From contig NZ_LXFV01000001.1 in assembly GCF_002847345.1 (NCBI RefSeq), positions 186,001 through 250,000 of the forward strand: DNA of 64,000 nt, written 5' to 3'. A model generated the notes under the pieces. That model was given only the letters and a program-made list of their open reading frames with translations. It had not been told where the DNA came from and ran no database searches. Origin of the DNA: Pectobacterium peruviense (GTDB lineage: Bacteria; Pseudomonadota; Gammaproteobacteria; Enterobacterales; Enterobacteriaceae). Below, one piece after another: positions 48,449-58,836 of the stretch. A program made the position numbers and the translations under genes. The stretch's first letter is position 1; each line of letters begins with the position of its first letter.

Positions 48449-48716
48449 GATATCTCCATGAACGGGTAAACAGCGTGTGCCCTACGTCCTTCAACTCGCC
48501 TTCTGGCAAGTGGTGAAGCACAAGGAGTGATAGTATCCTAATGAGCGGACAGTAAAAAGTCAGCATTAAATCACCGTGGTAGCGCGCCCTGTCGGGGTTA
48601 TCTTGTAACAAAACTTCTACTTGTGCTAACGTGGCGCGCAACGTTGCCGTACCGCTGTTTCTTCCTGAGAAATGGGTTGTGCCGCAGAAATTATATTGCC
48701 AGACAGGAGATGTGCG

Positions 48717-49268
48717 ATGGATGCTCTTGAATTGCTATTGAATCGTCGTTCGGCCTCGCGCCTGACCGCGCCAGCACCGACAGGTGACGCATTGAATAAC
48801 ATTATCCACGCCGGTATGCGTGCACCGGATCATGGGGCGATGCAGCCGTGGCGCTTTTTTATGATCGAAAATGAGGGTCTGGATCGTTTTAGTACATTAC
48901 TGACCCGTGCTGCACAGCAAGAAGGGCTGGACGAGGCAGGTATAGATAAAGCACGTCAGGCTCCTTATCGCGCCCCGCTGATCATCACCGTTGTCGCGCA
49001 TTGTGAAGATAGCCCGAAAGTCCCGCTCTGGGAGCAAATTGTCTCCGCAGGCTGTGCGGTTCAGGCGATGCAGATGGCGGCATTGGCGCAAGGCTTTAAT
49101 GGCATCTGGCGTAGCGGTGCCTGGACGCACAATACTCTGGTGCGTGAAGCATTCAACTGCCGCGAACAGGATGAAATTGTCGGTTTCCTCTATCTTGGGA
49201 CACCACAGTTGAAAGCATCGACCACGGTCACGCCGCTTGATACCGACGCGTTTGTTCACTACTTCTGA
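48717..49268 (+). CDS. ydjA: nitroreductase-family flavoprotein YdjA
   Basis: A 183-residue minimal FMN nitroreductase, same length as E. coli Ydj[12 protein letters not shown] and [18 protein letters not shown] form the FMN phosphate site; [13 protein letters not shown] closes the pocket. ATG 48717 follows CAGGAG; upstream in-frame codons to 48672 are not conserved. Native substrate unknown. Confidence 0.95.
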   Translation: MDALELLLNRRSASRLTAPAPTGDALNNIIHAGMRAPDHGAMQPWRFFMIENEGLDRFSTLLTRAAQQEGLDEAGIDKARQAPYRAPLIITVVAHCEDSPKVPLWEQIVSAGCAVQAMQMAALAQGFNGIWRSGAWTHNTLVREAFNCREQDEIVGFLYLGTPQLKASTTVTPLDTDAFVHYF

Positions 49269-49364
49269 TCGCCGTCTTTTGAATAATATCGATTTCCCAC
49301 CCGTTTTACAGCGTGCTTTCCCGCGAGTTGCGCGGGAAATGCCCAGTCTGCTTGATGGTGAATA

Positions 49365-51290
49365 ATGCGACTTTTTATTGCCGAAAAGCCCAGTCTTGCG
49401 CGGGCGATTGCAGACGTGTTACCCAAACCGCATCGACGCGGCGATGGCTTTATTGCTTGCGGCCAGCATGATGTCGTGACGTGGTGCGTAGGGCACCTGC
49501 TGGAGCAGGCGCAGCCAGATGTTTATGATGCGCGCTACGCCCGCTGGTCTCTCGCCGACCTACCTATCATTCCTCAAAAATGGCTGTTACAACCGAGACC
49601 ATCGGTCAGCAAGCAGTTGAACGCGATAAAGAAACTCCTGAATGATGCCAGCGAAGTGATTCATGCGGGAGACCCCGATCGTGAAGGACAGCTGCTGGTT
49701 GATGAAGTACTGGAATATCTTTCCCTACCGGAAGAGAAGCGTCAGCAGGTACGTCGTTGCCTGATTAACGATCTCAATCCACAGGCAGTAGAGCGTGCCG
49801 TTTCTCGCTTGCGTGAGAACAGAGAGTTCATTCCTTTGTGCGTTTCGGCATTGGCGCGTTCCCGTGCCGACTGGCTCTACGGCATTAACATGACCCGAGC
49901 CTATACGATATTAGGGCGCAACGCTGGCTATGATGGCGTGCTGTCGGTTGGCCGAGTGCAAACGCCGGTGCTGGGGCTGGTGGTACGACGAGATGAAGAG
50001 ATAGAAAACTTCGTTTCCAAAGATTACTTTGAAGTTAAAGCCCACATCGTGACGCCAGCCGATGAACGCTTTGTTGCTATCTGGCAGCCCAGCGAATCCT
50101 GCGAGCCTTATCAGGATGAAGAAGGGCGCCTACTGCACCGTTCTCTAGCGGATCACGTCGTTAAACGAATCGAAGGTCAGCCTGCGTTCGTCACCAGCTA
50201 TAATGATAAGCGGGAATCGGAAACGGCACCGCTGCCTTATTCGCTCTCGACGCTACAGATTGAAGCCGCGAAGCGTTTCGGGCTGAGTGCGCAGCAGGTG
50301 CTGGACGTGTGTCAGAAGTTGTATGAAACCCATAAGCTGATCACGTACCCACGTTCTGACAGTCGCTATCTGCCAGAAGAACATTTTGCCGGACGTCATG
50401 CTGTCTTGAATGCGATCGCCGTGCACCAGCCTGACCTCTTGCCACAGCCAGTTATGGATATCGATCGGCGCAACCGCTGCTGGGACGATGGCAAGGTTGA
50501 TGCTCACCACGCGATTATTCCCACTGCTCGCAGTGCAAGTGCTTCGCTGACAGAGAATGAACGCAAGGTGTATGGTTTAGTCGCGCGGCAGTACATCATG
50601 CAATTCTGCCCGGACGCCGTGTTTCGTAAATGTGTTATTGAATTGGATATTGCGGGCGGTAAATTTATTGCCAAAGCACGATTCCTGGCCGAAGCCGGTT
50701 GGCGAACGCTGTTAGGCGGCAAAGAGCGAGATGAAGAGAACGAAGGCATGCCGTTGCCCGTGGTGGCAAAGGGTGATGAATTACTGTGTGAACGCGGTGA
50801 GGTTGTTGAGCGTCAAACTCAGCCGCCACGACCTTTTACCGATGCGACGCTGTTATCAGCGATGACGGGGATCGCACGCTTTGTGCAGGATAAAGAATTA
50901 AAGAAAATCCTGCGGGCGACCGATGGTTTAGGCACGGAGGCGACGCGTGCAGGTATCATCGAGCTCTTGTTTAAGCGGACATTTCTGTTTAAAAAAGCGC
51001 GCTATATTCACGCGAGTGAAGCGGGGCGAGCATTAATTCACTCGTTGCCTGCGAGTGCGGCGCATCCTGATATGACCGCACATTGGGAAGCCACGTTGAC
51101 GCAGATTAGCGAGAAAAAATGTCGCTATCAGGATTTTATGCAACCGCTGACGAATTCCTTACAGGATCTGATTCAGCAAGCGAAACAAAACGGTGCGGTT
51201 AGAGCGTTCAAAGGGCTTTCTGCGCCGCCGTCGGGTGCCTCAAAACGGCGCAAGCCTCAGGCTAAAAAAGCGAAGGAGCAGGATCAATGA
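49365..51290 (+). CDS. topB: DNA topoisomerase III
   Basis: Type IA topoisomerase for decatenation and recombination intermediates. 641 residues (E. coli 653). TOPRIM acidic motif [10 protein letters not shown] (101-110), catalytic Tyr328 in [12 protein letters not shown], and the decatenation-type insertions; the C-terminus is Lys/Arg-rich ([18 protein letters not shown]) for DNA contact. Its stop overlaps the ynjH start by four bases. Confidence 0.97.
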   Translation: MRLFIAEKPSLARAIADVLPKPHRRGDGFIACGQHDVVTWCVGHLLEQAQPDVYDARYARWSLADLPIIPQKWLLQPRPSVSKQLNAIKKLLNDASEVIHAGDPDREGQLLVDEVLEYLSLPEEKRQQVRRCLINDLNPQAVERAVSRLRENREFIPLCVSALARSRADWLYGINMTRAYTILGRNAGYDGVLSVGRVQTPVLGLVVRRDEEIENFVSKDYFEVKAHIVTPADERFVAIWQPSESCEPYQDEEGRLLHRSLADHVVKRIEGQPAFVTSYNDKRESETAPLPYSLSTLQIEAAKRFGLSAQQVLDVCQKLYETHKLITYPRSDSRYLPEEHFAGRHAVLNAIAVHQPDLLPQPVMDIDRRNRCWDDGKVDAHHAIIPTARSASASLTENERKVYGLVARQYIMQFCPDAVFRKCVIELDIAGGKFIAKARFLAEAGWRTLLGGKERDEENEGMPLPVVAKGDELLCERGEVVERQTQPPRPFTDATLLSAMTGIARFVQDKELKKILRATDGLGTEATRAGIIELLFKRTFLFKKARYIHASEAGRALIHSLPASAAHPDMTAHWEATLTQISEKKCRYQDFMQPLTNSLQDLIQQAKQNGAVRAFKGLSAPPSGASKRRKPQAKKAKEQDQ

Positions 51291-51574
51291 AATCGTTAGT
51301 GTCTTTGTGTTTCGTCAGTGTGATGCTGGTGCTGCCCACACTGGCGCAGGCTAATCGCGGCGGAACGGATATTGTCGTTCCTGTTCCACCAGAAGTGTGG
51401 GGAGCCGGAACGACGGTTCGTGAGCAAAGCAATAGTTGTCTGCGCTGCTGTGTGTATGAAAACCGTAATTATTCTGAAGGTGCGGTAGTAAAGGTCGAAG
51501 GGGTGATTCTGCAATGCGTGCGGGACAAGCAAACGCTGGGAACGAATAACCTGATATGGCAGTTGATTAAGTAG
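51287..51574 (+). CDS. ynjH: DUF1496 exported protein YnjH
   Basis: A 95-residue secreted protein with a signal peptide likely cut after Ala22 (LAQA). The mature part has a conserved cysteine group [17 protein letters not shown] and ILQC, suggesting disulfides. Function unknown. ATGA overlap with topB indicates coupled translation, which is a tighter link than in E. coli. Confidence 0.9.
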   Translation: MKSLVSLCFVSVMLVLPTLAQANRGGTDIVVPVPPEVWGAGTTVREQSNSCLRCCVYENRNYSEGAVVKVEGVILQCVRDKQTLGTNNLIWQLIK

Positions 51575-51622
51575 TAACCGTGAATCAAGAAAATATTACA
51601 TTCGGCACGACTGTTGGTATTA

Positions 51623-51660
51623 ATCACCGCTGTGGCTTTGATGCCCAGCGGTGATGTCAT
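51623..51660. terminator. terminator between ynjH and xthA
   Basis: Perfect 10-bp stem ATCACCGCTG / CAGCGGTGAT with a 13-base loop, then GTCATTTTT. Ends topB-ynjH and, by position, xthA on the other strand. Confidence 0.8.
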
Positions 51661-51678
51661 TTTTACCACTCACTCTTT

Positions 51679-52485
51679 TTAAAGCGTAAATTCCGCCCAG
51701 ATTGGCGCATGGTCGGAAGGTTTCTCCATTCCACGAATAGCGTAATCAATACCAGTGGCGATACAGCGTTCAGCCAGGAAGGTACTGGCGAGAATGAGAT
51801 CGATACGCAGACCGCGGTTGTCATCAAATCCAGAAGAGCGATAGTCAAACCAGGAGAAACGATCGTTGTTCTCTGGATTGGCAGCTCGGAAGGTGTCGAT
51901 GAGCCCCCAACCTTGTAAACGCGCCATCCATTCACGTTCTTCCGGTAAGAAGGAGCATTTGCCGGTGCGTAGCCAGCGCTTGCGGTTATCTTCACCTATG
52001 CCGATATCCAGATCGGTAGGGCTGATATTCACATCCCCCATCACAATCAGCGGCTGTGTCGCACTATGGTGCTGTTCCAGATAAGTTTGCAGATCCTGAT
52101 AGAAACGTGTCTTAGCGGGGAATTTTATCGGATGGTCGCGGCTTTCTCCTTGAGGAAAATACCCGTTTACTACTGTAAGCGTGCCATGCTCGGTGGCGAA
52201 GTCCGCCATGATGATCCGACGTTGTGCATCCTCTTCATCCGTTGGGAAACCGCGACGGACTGCAAGAGGCTTTTCTTTACACAGCAGAGCAACACCGTAG
52301 TGACCTTTCTGTCCATGATAATAAACGTGGTAGCCGTACTTGCTGACATCCTCTAACGGAAACATGTCGTCGTGGACTTTCGTTTCCTGCAACCCGATCA
52401 CATCCGGTTGGTGTTGTTCGATAATGGCGGCCAACTGATGAGGGCGCGCCCGCAGGCCATTGATATTAAAAGATACAACTTTCAT
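51679..52485 (-). CDS. xthA: exonuclease III
   Basis: Abasic endonuclease and 3'-5' exonuclease of base excision repair. 268 residues, same as E. coli, from [18 protein letters not shown]. Metal Glu in LQETKVHDD, the [13 protein letters not shown] segment with Asp and Asn, and the catalytic Asp-His in PSDHAPI. An ATG four codons upstream (52497) is in frame; I use the family start. Confidence 0.97.
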   Translation of the reverse strand: MKVVSFNINGLRARPHQLAAIIEQHQPDVIGLQETKVHDDMFPLEDVSKYGYHVYYHGQKGHYGVALLCKEKPLAVRRGFPTDEEDAQRRIIMADFATEHGTLTVVNGYFPQGESRDHPIKFPAKTRFYQDLQTYLEQHHSATQPLIVMGDVNISPTDLDIGIGEDNRKRWLRTGKCSFLPEEREWMARLQGWGLIDTFRAANPENNDRFSWFDYRSSGFDDNRGLRIDLILASTFLAERCIATGIDYAIRGMEKPSDHAPIWAEFTL

Positions 52486-52687
52486 GTTCGCTGCCATTCG
52501 CTAAAAAATGTGACCAGATGGTAGCAGAAAATGGCGCGTGGCGTCACGGCGAGGCTGCGCTTTCGGACTGAGTTGATAGGCTTATTGCTATGGCTTTACT
52601 GACGGGTGAGGCAGATAAAATCGTTGAAAATAAGATTCACTTATATTCAGTTGAACACGAGGCTTATCGACCGTTATACTCCGCACC

Positions 52688-52905
52688 TCGCAGGAGAGAG
52701 GGCGTGTACTCCAGCATACTTCAAGCTGCATGTATGTTGGCATAAAGTATAACGCTCCGCCGAAGGCGCAAACTCCCATAATCGCTCAGGCTACCCTAAC
52801 TGCGAATTCCATTGAAGCCAACTGGAGAGAGGTTGCGATGCAACCCACCGAAGGGGCAAGCAGCTCTGCTGCGTAAACTCTCAGGTAAAGCGGACAGAGG
52901 GAGTG
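52688..52905 (+). promoter_or_regulatory. tandem glycine riboswitch
   Basis: Two aptamers in a row. Aptamer 1 (about 52688-52805) is closed by P1 TCGCAG / CTGCGA and contains GGAGAGAGGGCG, CCGCCGAAGGCGCAAAC and CGCTCAGGC. Aptamer 2 (about 52815-52905) contains TGGAGAGAG, CCACCGAAGGGGCAAG and ACTCTCAGGTAAAGCGGACA. All are hallmarks of the glycine riboswitch. It leads directly into a TRIC-family gene. No clear terminator follows; CACA...TGTG pairing around the ribosome site suggests translational control. Confidence 0.93.
52715..52740. repeat. ERIC-end sequence inside riboswitch aptamer 1
   Basis: These 26 bases match 22 of 26 bases of the complement of 32639-32664, the right end of the ERIC element. 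They form the variable arm of aptamer 1; CCAGCATAC (52711-52719) can pair with GTATGTTGG (52732-52740). Confidence 0.65.
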
Positions 52906-52928
52906 GCACATTTCACAGGATAACTTGT

Positions 52929-53555
52929 GTGCTGACTTACATCTATCTGATCGCGATTACGGCTGAAGGGATGTCCGGGGCGCTGGCCGCCGGGCGTCGC
53001 AATATGGATATTTTTGGCGTAGGCATGATTGCCTTTATCACCGCGCTTGGCGGTGGCACCGTTCGCGATATTCTTCTCGGTAATTATCCCATCGGCTGGA
53101 CGCAGCATCCCGGCTATATTTACCTCACCATTGGTGCGGGTCTTTTCACGATTATTATTGCGCGCTTTATGCACCATTTGCATCGCTTGTTTCTAGTGCT
53201 GGATGCGATGGGGCTCATTGCTTTTACCATTATTGGTTGCAATGTGGCGCTGAAGTTGAATTATTCGATGACAGTAGTCGTCATGGCGGGGATTGTGACC
53301 GGGATTTTCGGTGGCATATTGCGTGATATTTTCTGTAACCGTACGCCAATGGTGTTGAAGAAAGAGCTGTATGCCAGCGTCTCGCTCCTCGTCGCACTTT
53401 TATATCTGGGGCTAAAATCGCTTAATATCAATCACGATATTAACCTACTGGCGTCATTCACTATCGGTCTGGCTGTGCGATTGGCAGCAATTCGCTGGTC
53501 ATGGCAGCTTCCCGTGTTCTCTTATGTTCCCGGACGCTGGAAAGGGAAGGCGTAA
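52929..53555 (+). CDS. TRIC (UPF0126)-family membrane protein
   Basis: A 208-residue inner membrane protein with about seven helices and two repeats of a glycine-rich motif (FITALGGGTVRDILLG and GIVTGIFGGILRDIF), typical of the bacterial TRIC/UPF0126 family; some are cation channels and others are proposed amino acid exporters. The GTG at 52929 is the best start: AGGA lies eight bases before it and the family N-terminus starts here. The longer open frame from 52812 runs through the riboswitch. Control by a glycine riboswitch suggests a role in glycine export or balance. Confidence 0.88.
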   Translation: MLTYIYLIAITAEGMSGALAAGRRNMDIFGVGMIAFITALGGGTVRDILLGNYPIGWTQHPGYIYLTIGAGLFTIIIARFMHHLHRLFLVLDAMGLIAFTIIGCNVALKLNYSMTVVVMAGIVTGIFGGILRDIFCNRTPMVLKKELYASVSLLVALLYLGLKSLNINHDINLLASFTIGLAVRLAAIRWSWQLPVFSYVPGRWKGKA

Positions 53556-53604
53556 GGGTATCTTTTCCCCCATTCCATAATATCATTCTGATTGTTGGTG
53601 CAAG

Positions 53605-53618
53605 TGGTGGTGGGGGAA
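53605..53618 (-). repeat. repeat of the tRNA-Tyr 3' end
   Basis: TGGTGGTGGGGGAA here equals the complement of the tRNA-Tyr 3' terminus at 53745-53758, 140 bp away. The arrangement resembles the rtT repeats after E. coli tyrT, each of which begins with the tRNA 3' end. Confidence 0.6.
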
Positions 53619-53636
53619 AAATAACGCCAAGCGTTG
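53616..53636 (-). terminator. terminator of the tRNA-Tyr transcript
   Basis: On the minus strand AACGC-TTG-GCGTT followed by ATTTTT. Short but with a good T-run. Confidence 0.65.
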
Positions 53637-53744
53637 CTCAAAACCGTACCGGTTTTGTCGAACCTTAGTCGAAGGTTCTCACCTTCCCTTTACGGGAATT
53701 TACTGCTTTAGTGTTGGGATGTACTTCAGAAGTGTTGCTTGAAA

Positions 53745-53829
<85 letters not shown>

Positions 53830-53983
53830 ACTGGCCTTGCTGCAAGAAGCTTTCGCTTCAAGCGGGGCGCATCATATCAAATGCCACGCCCCTGTAAAGC
53901 GGTATATATCAAAAATAAATGCGTCTGCCGTTTTTTTATTCCGTTCGGCGCATCCTTATACAAAAAGATGTCCGATCAACCAA

Positions 53984-54832
53984 TTACAGAATAATGGTAC
54001 GGTTCCCGTAGACAAAAACACGCTGCGCCAGCACGCGGTACAGTGCACGGCTCAGGACATTTTTCTCAACGTCGCGACCTGCACGCATCATGTCGTCGCC
54101 TGAGTACGTATGGTCGACGTGAATGACGTCTTGCATGATGATCGGGCCTTCATCCAGATTATCGTTGACGTAGTGAGCTGTCGCGCCAATGATTTTCACA
54201 CCGCGCTCGTATGCTTGATGGTATGGACGAGCACCGATAAACGCGGGTAAGAACGAATGGTGGATGTTGATCACCTGATTCGGATAGTGCTGAACAAACG
54301 CCGGGGTCAGTACCCGCATGTATTTCGCTAGCACAACATAATCAGGTTTGTATTGATCGATCTGCGCGATCATCTGTTGATCGTGCTCTTCGCGAGTCAG
54401 CCCTTCATGGCTAACCAAATGGAAAGGGATATCAAACCGCTCGACCAGCGTCTGTAAGGTATCGTGGTTGCCGATGACGGCAGAGATTTCGACATCCAGA
54501 CCGCCATACGCGCTTTTCATCAACAGATCGCCCAGACAGTGAGCTTCTTTCGTTACCAGAACGACGATGCGACGACGGCCTGCCGCGGTTAATTCGCGAG
54601 ACGATCCTTCGGGAAGTGCGCTATCCAAATCGGCTAACAGTGTGGTGTCGTTGAAAATCCCTTCCAACTCGGTCCGCATGAAAAAGCGTCCAGTGCGATG
54701 ATCGACAAACTCATTGTTTTGCACGATGTTCAGTTCGTGCTTATAACAAATATTCGTAATTTTCGCGATGAGCCCTTTTGCGTCGGGGCAAATGGTTCGT
54801 AATACTTTTCTTTGTATATTTTGGGATTGCAT
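53984..54832 (-). CDS. purU: formyltetrahydrofolate deformylase
   Basis: Hydrolyses 10-formyl-THF to formate and THF, supplying formate for PurT and balancing one-carbon pools with glycine. 282 residues: an N-terminal ACT domain (about 8-85) and a formyltransferase domain with INIHHSFLPAFIGA (catalytic His) and EGPIIMQDVIHV (Asp). ATG 54830-54832 gives the E. coli-like start; the TTG seven codons upstream is unlikely. Confidence 0.97.
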   Translation of the reverse strand: MQSQNIQRKVLRTICPDAKGLIAKITNICYKHELNIVQNNEFVDHRTGRFFMRTELEGIFNDTTLLADLDSALPEGSSRELTAAGRRRIVVLVTKEAHCLGDLLMKSAYGGLDVEISAVIGNHDTLQTLVERFDIPFHLVSHEGLTREEHDQQMIAQIDQYKPDYVVLAKYMRVLTPAFVQHYPNQVINIHHSFLPAFIGARPYHQAYERGVKIIGATAHYVNDNLDEGPIIMQDVIHVDHTYSGDDMMRAGRDVEKNVLSRALYRVLAQRVFVYGNRTIIL

Positions 54833-54915
54833 GAGTGTGTGGATCCTGTCCAAAAGCTAAAATAACGATCTTATGGTAACGCAGCGGTAAGGCCGCGTGG
54901 GCGACTGCCTGTGTT

Positions 54916-55383
54916 CTATTGTCCGCAACACTTTTTGTATTTTTTGCCGGAACCACACGGGCAAGATTCATTTCTGCCTGTCTGCAAATGAACTCCGTCT
55001 ATATAGTACCAGCGATTATGCTGGCGAAGGAAGCGTGAGCGCTCTCGCATCACTTCTGTACGCTGACTGTCGATTTCCGATATATAACGCGCGGCAAATT
55101 CCACATACCCCTCATTGGGGGTTTTCCCTAGAGACGTTGCCAGTATAGTGAGGCCAAGCCACTGTGAATTCTGGCAGCTTTCAGTGAGAGACTCGCGCCA
55201 TTTCTCGGGTTGGAGATCGGGATGCCAGGTAGCGATAAGGTAATCGACATCGTGCCTGACGTAGGCGGTGTAGCGCGACCTCATTAATATGGCAGGCTCG
55301 GCGGCTATGGAGGCGTGCGTGAGGTAGGGTTGACAGCATGCGTTATACTGCAACCCACTGCAGCAGGGGCAAGATTCAGACAC
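54916..55383 (-). CDS. ychJ: SEC-C motif protein YchJ
   Basis: A 155-residue UPF0225 protein with SEC-C zinc motifs at both ends: SCPCCSGLQYNACCQPY (N-terminal) and SCPCGSGKKYKKCCGQ (C-terminal, identical in type to the SecA tail). The middle is an NTF2-like domain. Function unknown. Lies between purU and rssA, as in E. coli. Confidence 0.94.
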   Translation of the reverse strand: MSESCPCCSGLQYNACCQPYLTHASIAAEPAILMRSRYTAYVRHDVDYLIATWHPDLQPEKWRESLTESCQNSQWLGLTILATSLGKTPNEGYVEFAARYISEIDSQRTEVMRERSRFLRQHNRWYYIDGVHLQTGRNESCPCGSGKKYKKCCGQ

Positions 55384-55515
55384 GATGTCTCCTGAAGAAA
55401 ATTTAAGATAAAAACTGATAGATAATAAACAGATCCCTATGCAGGATGCCGATATGTTACCTAAGAAACTCTACGTGTAGCAATGTGCGCTAAAATGAAA
55501 ACAGGTGGAACAATC

Positions 55516-56421
55516 ATGCAGCGGAAGAAAATTGGCGTAGCCTTGGGATCTGGGGCCGCGAAAGGATGGGCGCATATTGGCGTATTTAATGCGTTAACTG
55601 AAATGGGGATCGAGGTTGATATTGTTGCTGGTTGTTCTATTGGCGCGCTGGTTGGCGCGGCGTATGCCACAAACAATTTATCTTCAATGGATCGCTGGGT
55701 GAGAAGTTTTGGCTACTGGGACGTGATTCGTCTGATGGATCTTTCCTGGCAGCGCGGCAGTTTGTTACGTGGCGATCGCGTTTTTAACAGTGTGAAGCAT
55801 TTGTTACATACAACAAAGATCGAAGATTGTGATATCAAATATGGCGTAGTGACAACAAACCTGAGTACAGGGCGTGAGCTCTGGTTGACAGAAGGTGATT
55901 TACATCAGGCAATGCGGGCCTCTTGCAGTATGCCAGGTCTGCTATCTCCCGTTAGATTTAACGATTATTGGCTGGTGGATGGTGCGGTGGTTAACCCTGT
56001 TCCCGTTTCTTTGGCACGGGCAATGGGGGCGGACATCGTAATTGCGGTTGATCTCCAGCACGACGCGAGCCTTAATCATCAGGATTTGCTGTCGATCAAA
56101 CCGACGGCATCGGACATTGATGCGGAGAATGTTCCACAAGATTGGCGTAGCAGGATTCGGGAACGGTTACTGCGTGGGCGACGTCATCCAGCAGAAAATT
56201 CTCCAACGGCGATGGAGATAATGAGTACATCGATCCAGATTCTTGAAAACCGATTGAAGATGACAAGGATGGCGGGCGATCCGCCCGACGTGTTGCTGCA
56301 ACCGCATTGTCCCCAGATTGCTACGTTAGATTTTCATCGGGCGCAGGAGGCGATTGATGCGGGCTATAAGGCGGTGGAAAAAATGCGTGATGAATTGCTG
56401 CCGCTAGCGAAAGAGGCATAG
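55516..56421 (+). CDS. rssA: patatin-like phospholipase-family protein RssA
   Basis: 301 residues, same as E. coli RssA. Patatin fold with oxyanion glycines (LGSGAAKGWAHIG), nucleophile Ser in GCSIG and the DGA dyad motif in LVDGAVVNPV. Substrate unknown. ATG 55516 follows AGGTGGA; codons upstream to 55483 are not conserved. It precedes rssB, which it may be cotranscribed with. Confidence 0.95.
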   Translation: MQRKKIGVALGSGAAKGWAHIGVFNALTEMGIEVDIVAGCSIGALVGAAYATNNLSSMDRWVRSFGYWDVIRLMDLSWQRGSLLRGDRVFNSVKHLLHTTKIEDCDIKYGVVTTNLSTGRELWLTEGDLHQAMRASCSMPGLLSPVRFNDYWLVDGAVVNPVPVSLARAMGADIVIAVDLQHDASLNHQDLLSIKPTASDIDAENVPQDWRSRIRERLLRGRRHPAENSPTAMEIMSTSIQILENRLKMTRMAGDPPDVLLQPHCPQIATLDFHRAQEAIDAGYKAVEKMRDELLPLAKEA

Positions 56422-56558
56422 TGAAGAACCTATGCATGTCGTTCAGAGCGCACACGTAGCGAAGAAGACATGTATTAAGAAGATATAGTGTGCCGTCTAT
56501 CCGGCGCATTGACGCTAAAGCAGATGTGATTATTCGGTGTTTGAAGTAAGGGGTACTG

Positions 56559-57575
56559 ATGGAACAACCACTAGCGGGTAAGCATATTTTAGTCATTGAT
56601 GACGAGGCCGTTTTTCGATCTGTGCTCGCTGGTTATCTGACTTCTCTTGGCGCTTTAGTTCAGGAGGCGGTTAATGGATTAGATGCACTACGTATTCTTG
56701 AACATTACCAACCCGATTTAATAATTTGCGATCTGAAGATGCCGACGATGGGAGGTATTGAATTCCTTGAGTGTCTGCGTTTGAAGGATAACGATACGCC
56801 AATACTGGTTATTTCTGCGACCAGCCAGATGGCGGACATCGCCAAAGTCCTGCGCCTTGGTGTTCAGGATGTATTGCTGAAACCGATTCGTGATTACATG
56901 CGTTTGCGTGAGGCGGTTATGTCTTGCCTCTATCCTGACATGTTCACCTCACAGTTGAATGAGATGGATCAACTGATGCAGGATATGGATTCCTTAAATC
57001 AATCTCCTGACGCGGTAACGAAACTGCTCGCTCAGTTGCAGCCGCCCGTTCAGCAAACGCTTGCACGCTGCCGTGTTAATTATCGTCAGTTGACGACAGC
57101 GGAACAACCGGGTCTGGTGCTGGATATTGCCGCGCTGTCGGACACAGAGCTAGCGTTCTATTGCCTTGATGTCACTCAGGGCGTCAATAATAATGGGACG
57201 TTGGCAGCGTTGCTGCTTCGGACGTTGTTTAATGGGTTACTTCAGGAGCATTTGGCCGATCAGCAACATCGTTTACCGTATCTGCCGACGTTATTAAAGC
57301 AGGTAAACCAGCTGCTGCGACAGGCGAGCCTAGACGGTCGTTTTCCTTTGCTTGTGGGATATTACCATCGGCAATTAAAACAGCTGATACTGATTTCTGC
57401 TGGGTTAAACGCGACGTTGAATGTTAACGAGCAGCAAATAGCATTGAATAGCGGTATCCCTTTAGGAACGCTTGAAGGCGCTTATCTCAACCAGCTAAAT
57501 TATCAGTGCGAAGCGTGGCAGTGTCAGATATGGGGTGGCGGCGGTCGTTTACGGCTCATGTTGGCGACAGAATAG
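56559..57575 (+). CDS. rssB: RpoS adaptor/response regulator RssB
   Basis: Delivers sigma-S to ClpXP for degradation. 338 residues. N-terminal receiver domain with acidic pocket (IDDE 13-16), phosphorylation site Asp58 (ICDLKMP) and Lys in LLKPIRD; C-terminal inactive PP2C-like domain ending WGGGGRLRLML. The receiver is less conserved with E. coli than the C-terminal part, but identity is clear. Between rssA and galU, as in E. coli. Confidence 0.95.
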   Translation: MEQPLAGKHILVIDDEAVFRSVLAGYLTSLGALVQEAVNGLDALRILEHYQPDLIICDLKMPTMGGIEFLECLRLKDNDTPILVISATSQMADIAKVLRLGVQDVLLKPIRDYMRLREAVMSCLYPDMFTSQLNEMDQLMQDMDSLNQSPDAVTKLLAQLQPPVQQTLARCRVNYRQLTTAEQPGLVLDIAALSDTELAFYCLDVTQGVNNNGTLAALLLRTLFNGLLQEHLADQQHRLPYLPTLLKQVNQLLRQASLDGRFPLLVGYYHRQLKQLILISAGLNATLNVNEQQIALNSGIPLGTLEGAYLNQLNYQCEAWQCQIWGGGGRLRLMLATE

Positions 57576-57780
57576 TCTGATAGACGAGACGGGCGCTGGT
57601 TTCGCGTAATACTTCTCTTTCGGTACTATTTTTTATTTCCTACTCTGTAGGGAGTTATCTTATTTTTATTGAACCCCAACGTTGGGACAAGCGTACCCTT
57701 GTTAAAGTCGTTATACTCTTCCGGTTATCTTGATTAGATAAATAAAGTTCATTATTTGAACGGTATATAAGAGGCTGTTT

Positions 57781-58692
57781 ATGTCTATTGTGAATAAAAA
57801 AGTAAAAAAAGCGGTCATACCGGTTGCTGGATTAGGTACGCGTATGCTGCCTGCCACCAAAGCCATTCCTAAAGAAATGCTGCCGTTGGTAGATAAACCG
57901 CTGATCCAATATGTCGTTAATGAGTGTATCGCCGCAGGGATTACTGAAATTATTCTGGTTACGCACTCCTCTAAGAATTCCATCGAAAACCATTTCGATA
58001 CCAGTTTTGAGCTGGAAGCGATACTGGAAAAGCGTGTTAAACGTCAGCTGTTGGAAGAAGTCCAATCCATCTGCCCTAAACACGTCACCATTATGCAAGT
58101 CCGTCAGGGATTGGCGAAAGGGTTAGGCCATGCCGTATTATGCGCGCATCCGCTAGTTGGGGATGAGCCAGTCGCGGTTATTCTGCCTGATGTGATTATT
58201 GATGAATATGAATCCGATCTGAAGAAAGATAACCTGAGCGAAATGCTACAGCGTTTTTCTACTACAGGTCACAGCCAGATTATGGTTGAACCAGTTGAGA
58301 ATGTAAGTAGCTACGGCGTGGTTGATTGCAAAGGCGTGGAATTAAAAGCAGGGGATAGCGCACCGATGGTTGGTGTGGTTGAAAAACCGAAAGCTTCCGA
58401 AGCGCCATCTAATTTAGCCGTTGTTGGTCGTTATGTCCTCTCTGCGGATATTTGGTCTCTGCTGGAGAAAACACCGCCAGGCGCGGGTAATGAAATTCAG
58501 TTAACAGATGCCATTGCGATGCTGATGGAAAAAGAAACGGTAGAAGCGTATCACCTGAAAGGTGTGAGCCATGACTGTGGTAACAAATTAGGCTATATGC
58601 AGGCATTCGTAGAATATGGCTTACGTCATGATGGTTTAGGCGAAGACTTCGCGCAATGGTTGCAGGAAACGATTGACGCAGAAGAAAAATAA
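57781..58692 (+). CDS. galU: UTP-glucose-1-phosphate uridylyltransferase
   Basis: Makes UDP-glucose for LPS, capsule and trehalose synthesis. 303 residues. N-terminal nucleotide loop [32 protein letters not shown], and [12 protein letters not shown]-like segment ([14 protein letters not shown]). Its own promoter lies in the 205 bp after rssB. Followed by convergent hns. Confidence 0.97.
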   Translation: MSIVNKKVKKAVIPVAGLGTRMLPATKAIPKEMLPLVDKPLIQYVVNECIAAGITEIILVTHSSKNSIENHFDTSFELEAILEKRVKRQLLEEVQSICPKHVTIMQVRQGLAKGLGHAVLCAHPLVGDEPVAVILPDVIIDEYESDLKKDNLSEMLQRFSTTGHSQIMVEPVENVSSYGVVDCKGVELKAGDSAPMVGVVEKPKASEAPSNLAVVGRYVLSADIWSLLEKTPPGAGNEIQLTDAIAMLMEKETVEAYHLKGVSHDCGNKLGYMQAFVEYGLRHDGLGEDFAQWLQETIDAEEK

Positions 58693-58706
58693 CAGAATGT
58701 AATAAT

Positions 58707-58734
58707 TACCCTCTGTTTACAAAAACAGAGGGTA
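58707..58734 (+). terminator. hairpin after galU
   Basis: Perfect 12-bp stem TACCCTCTGTTT / AAACAGAGGGTA with a 4-base loop, 15 bp after the galU stop. The U-rich left-arm end and lack of a following T-run make efficiency uncertain. Confidence 0.6.
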
Positions 58735-58784
58735 GCCTAAAACGGCGACATATCTGTTTTCTCTTTACACAATGCGTTATAAAG

Positions 58785-58814
58785 AAAAACCCCCGATAAG
58801 TATCGGGGGTTTTT
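58785..58814. terminator. terminator of hns, bidirectional
   Basis: AAAAACCCCCGAT / ATCGGGGGTTTTT around AAGT. Strong stem with A and T runs on both sides, 22 bp after the hns stop. Confidence 0.93.
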
Positions 58815-58836
58815 AGTATTCAGTACTTATAAACAA

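Noticed and set aside
52812-52928. N-terminal extension of the TRIC-family gene
   Set aside because: These codons lie within the second glycine riboswitch aptamer; the family start and a ribosome site are at 52929.
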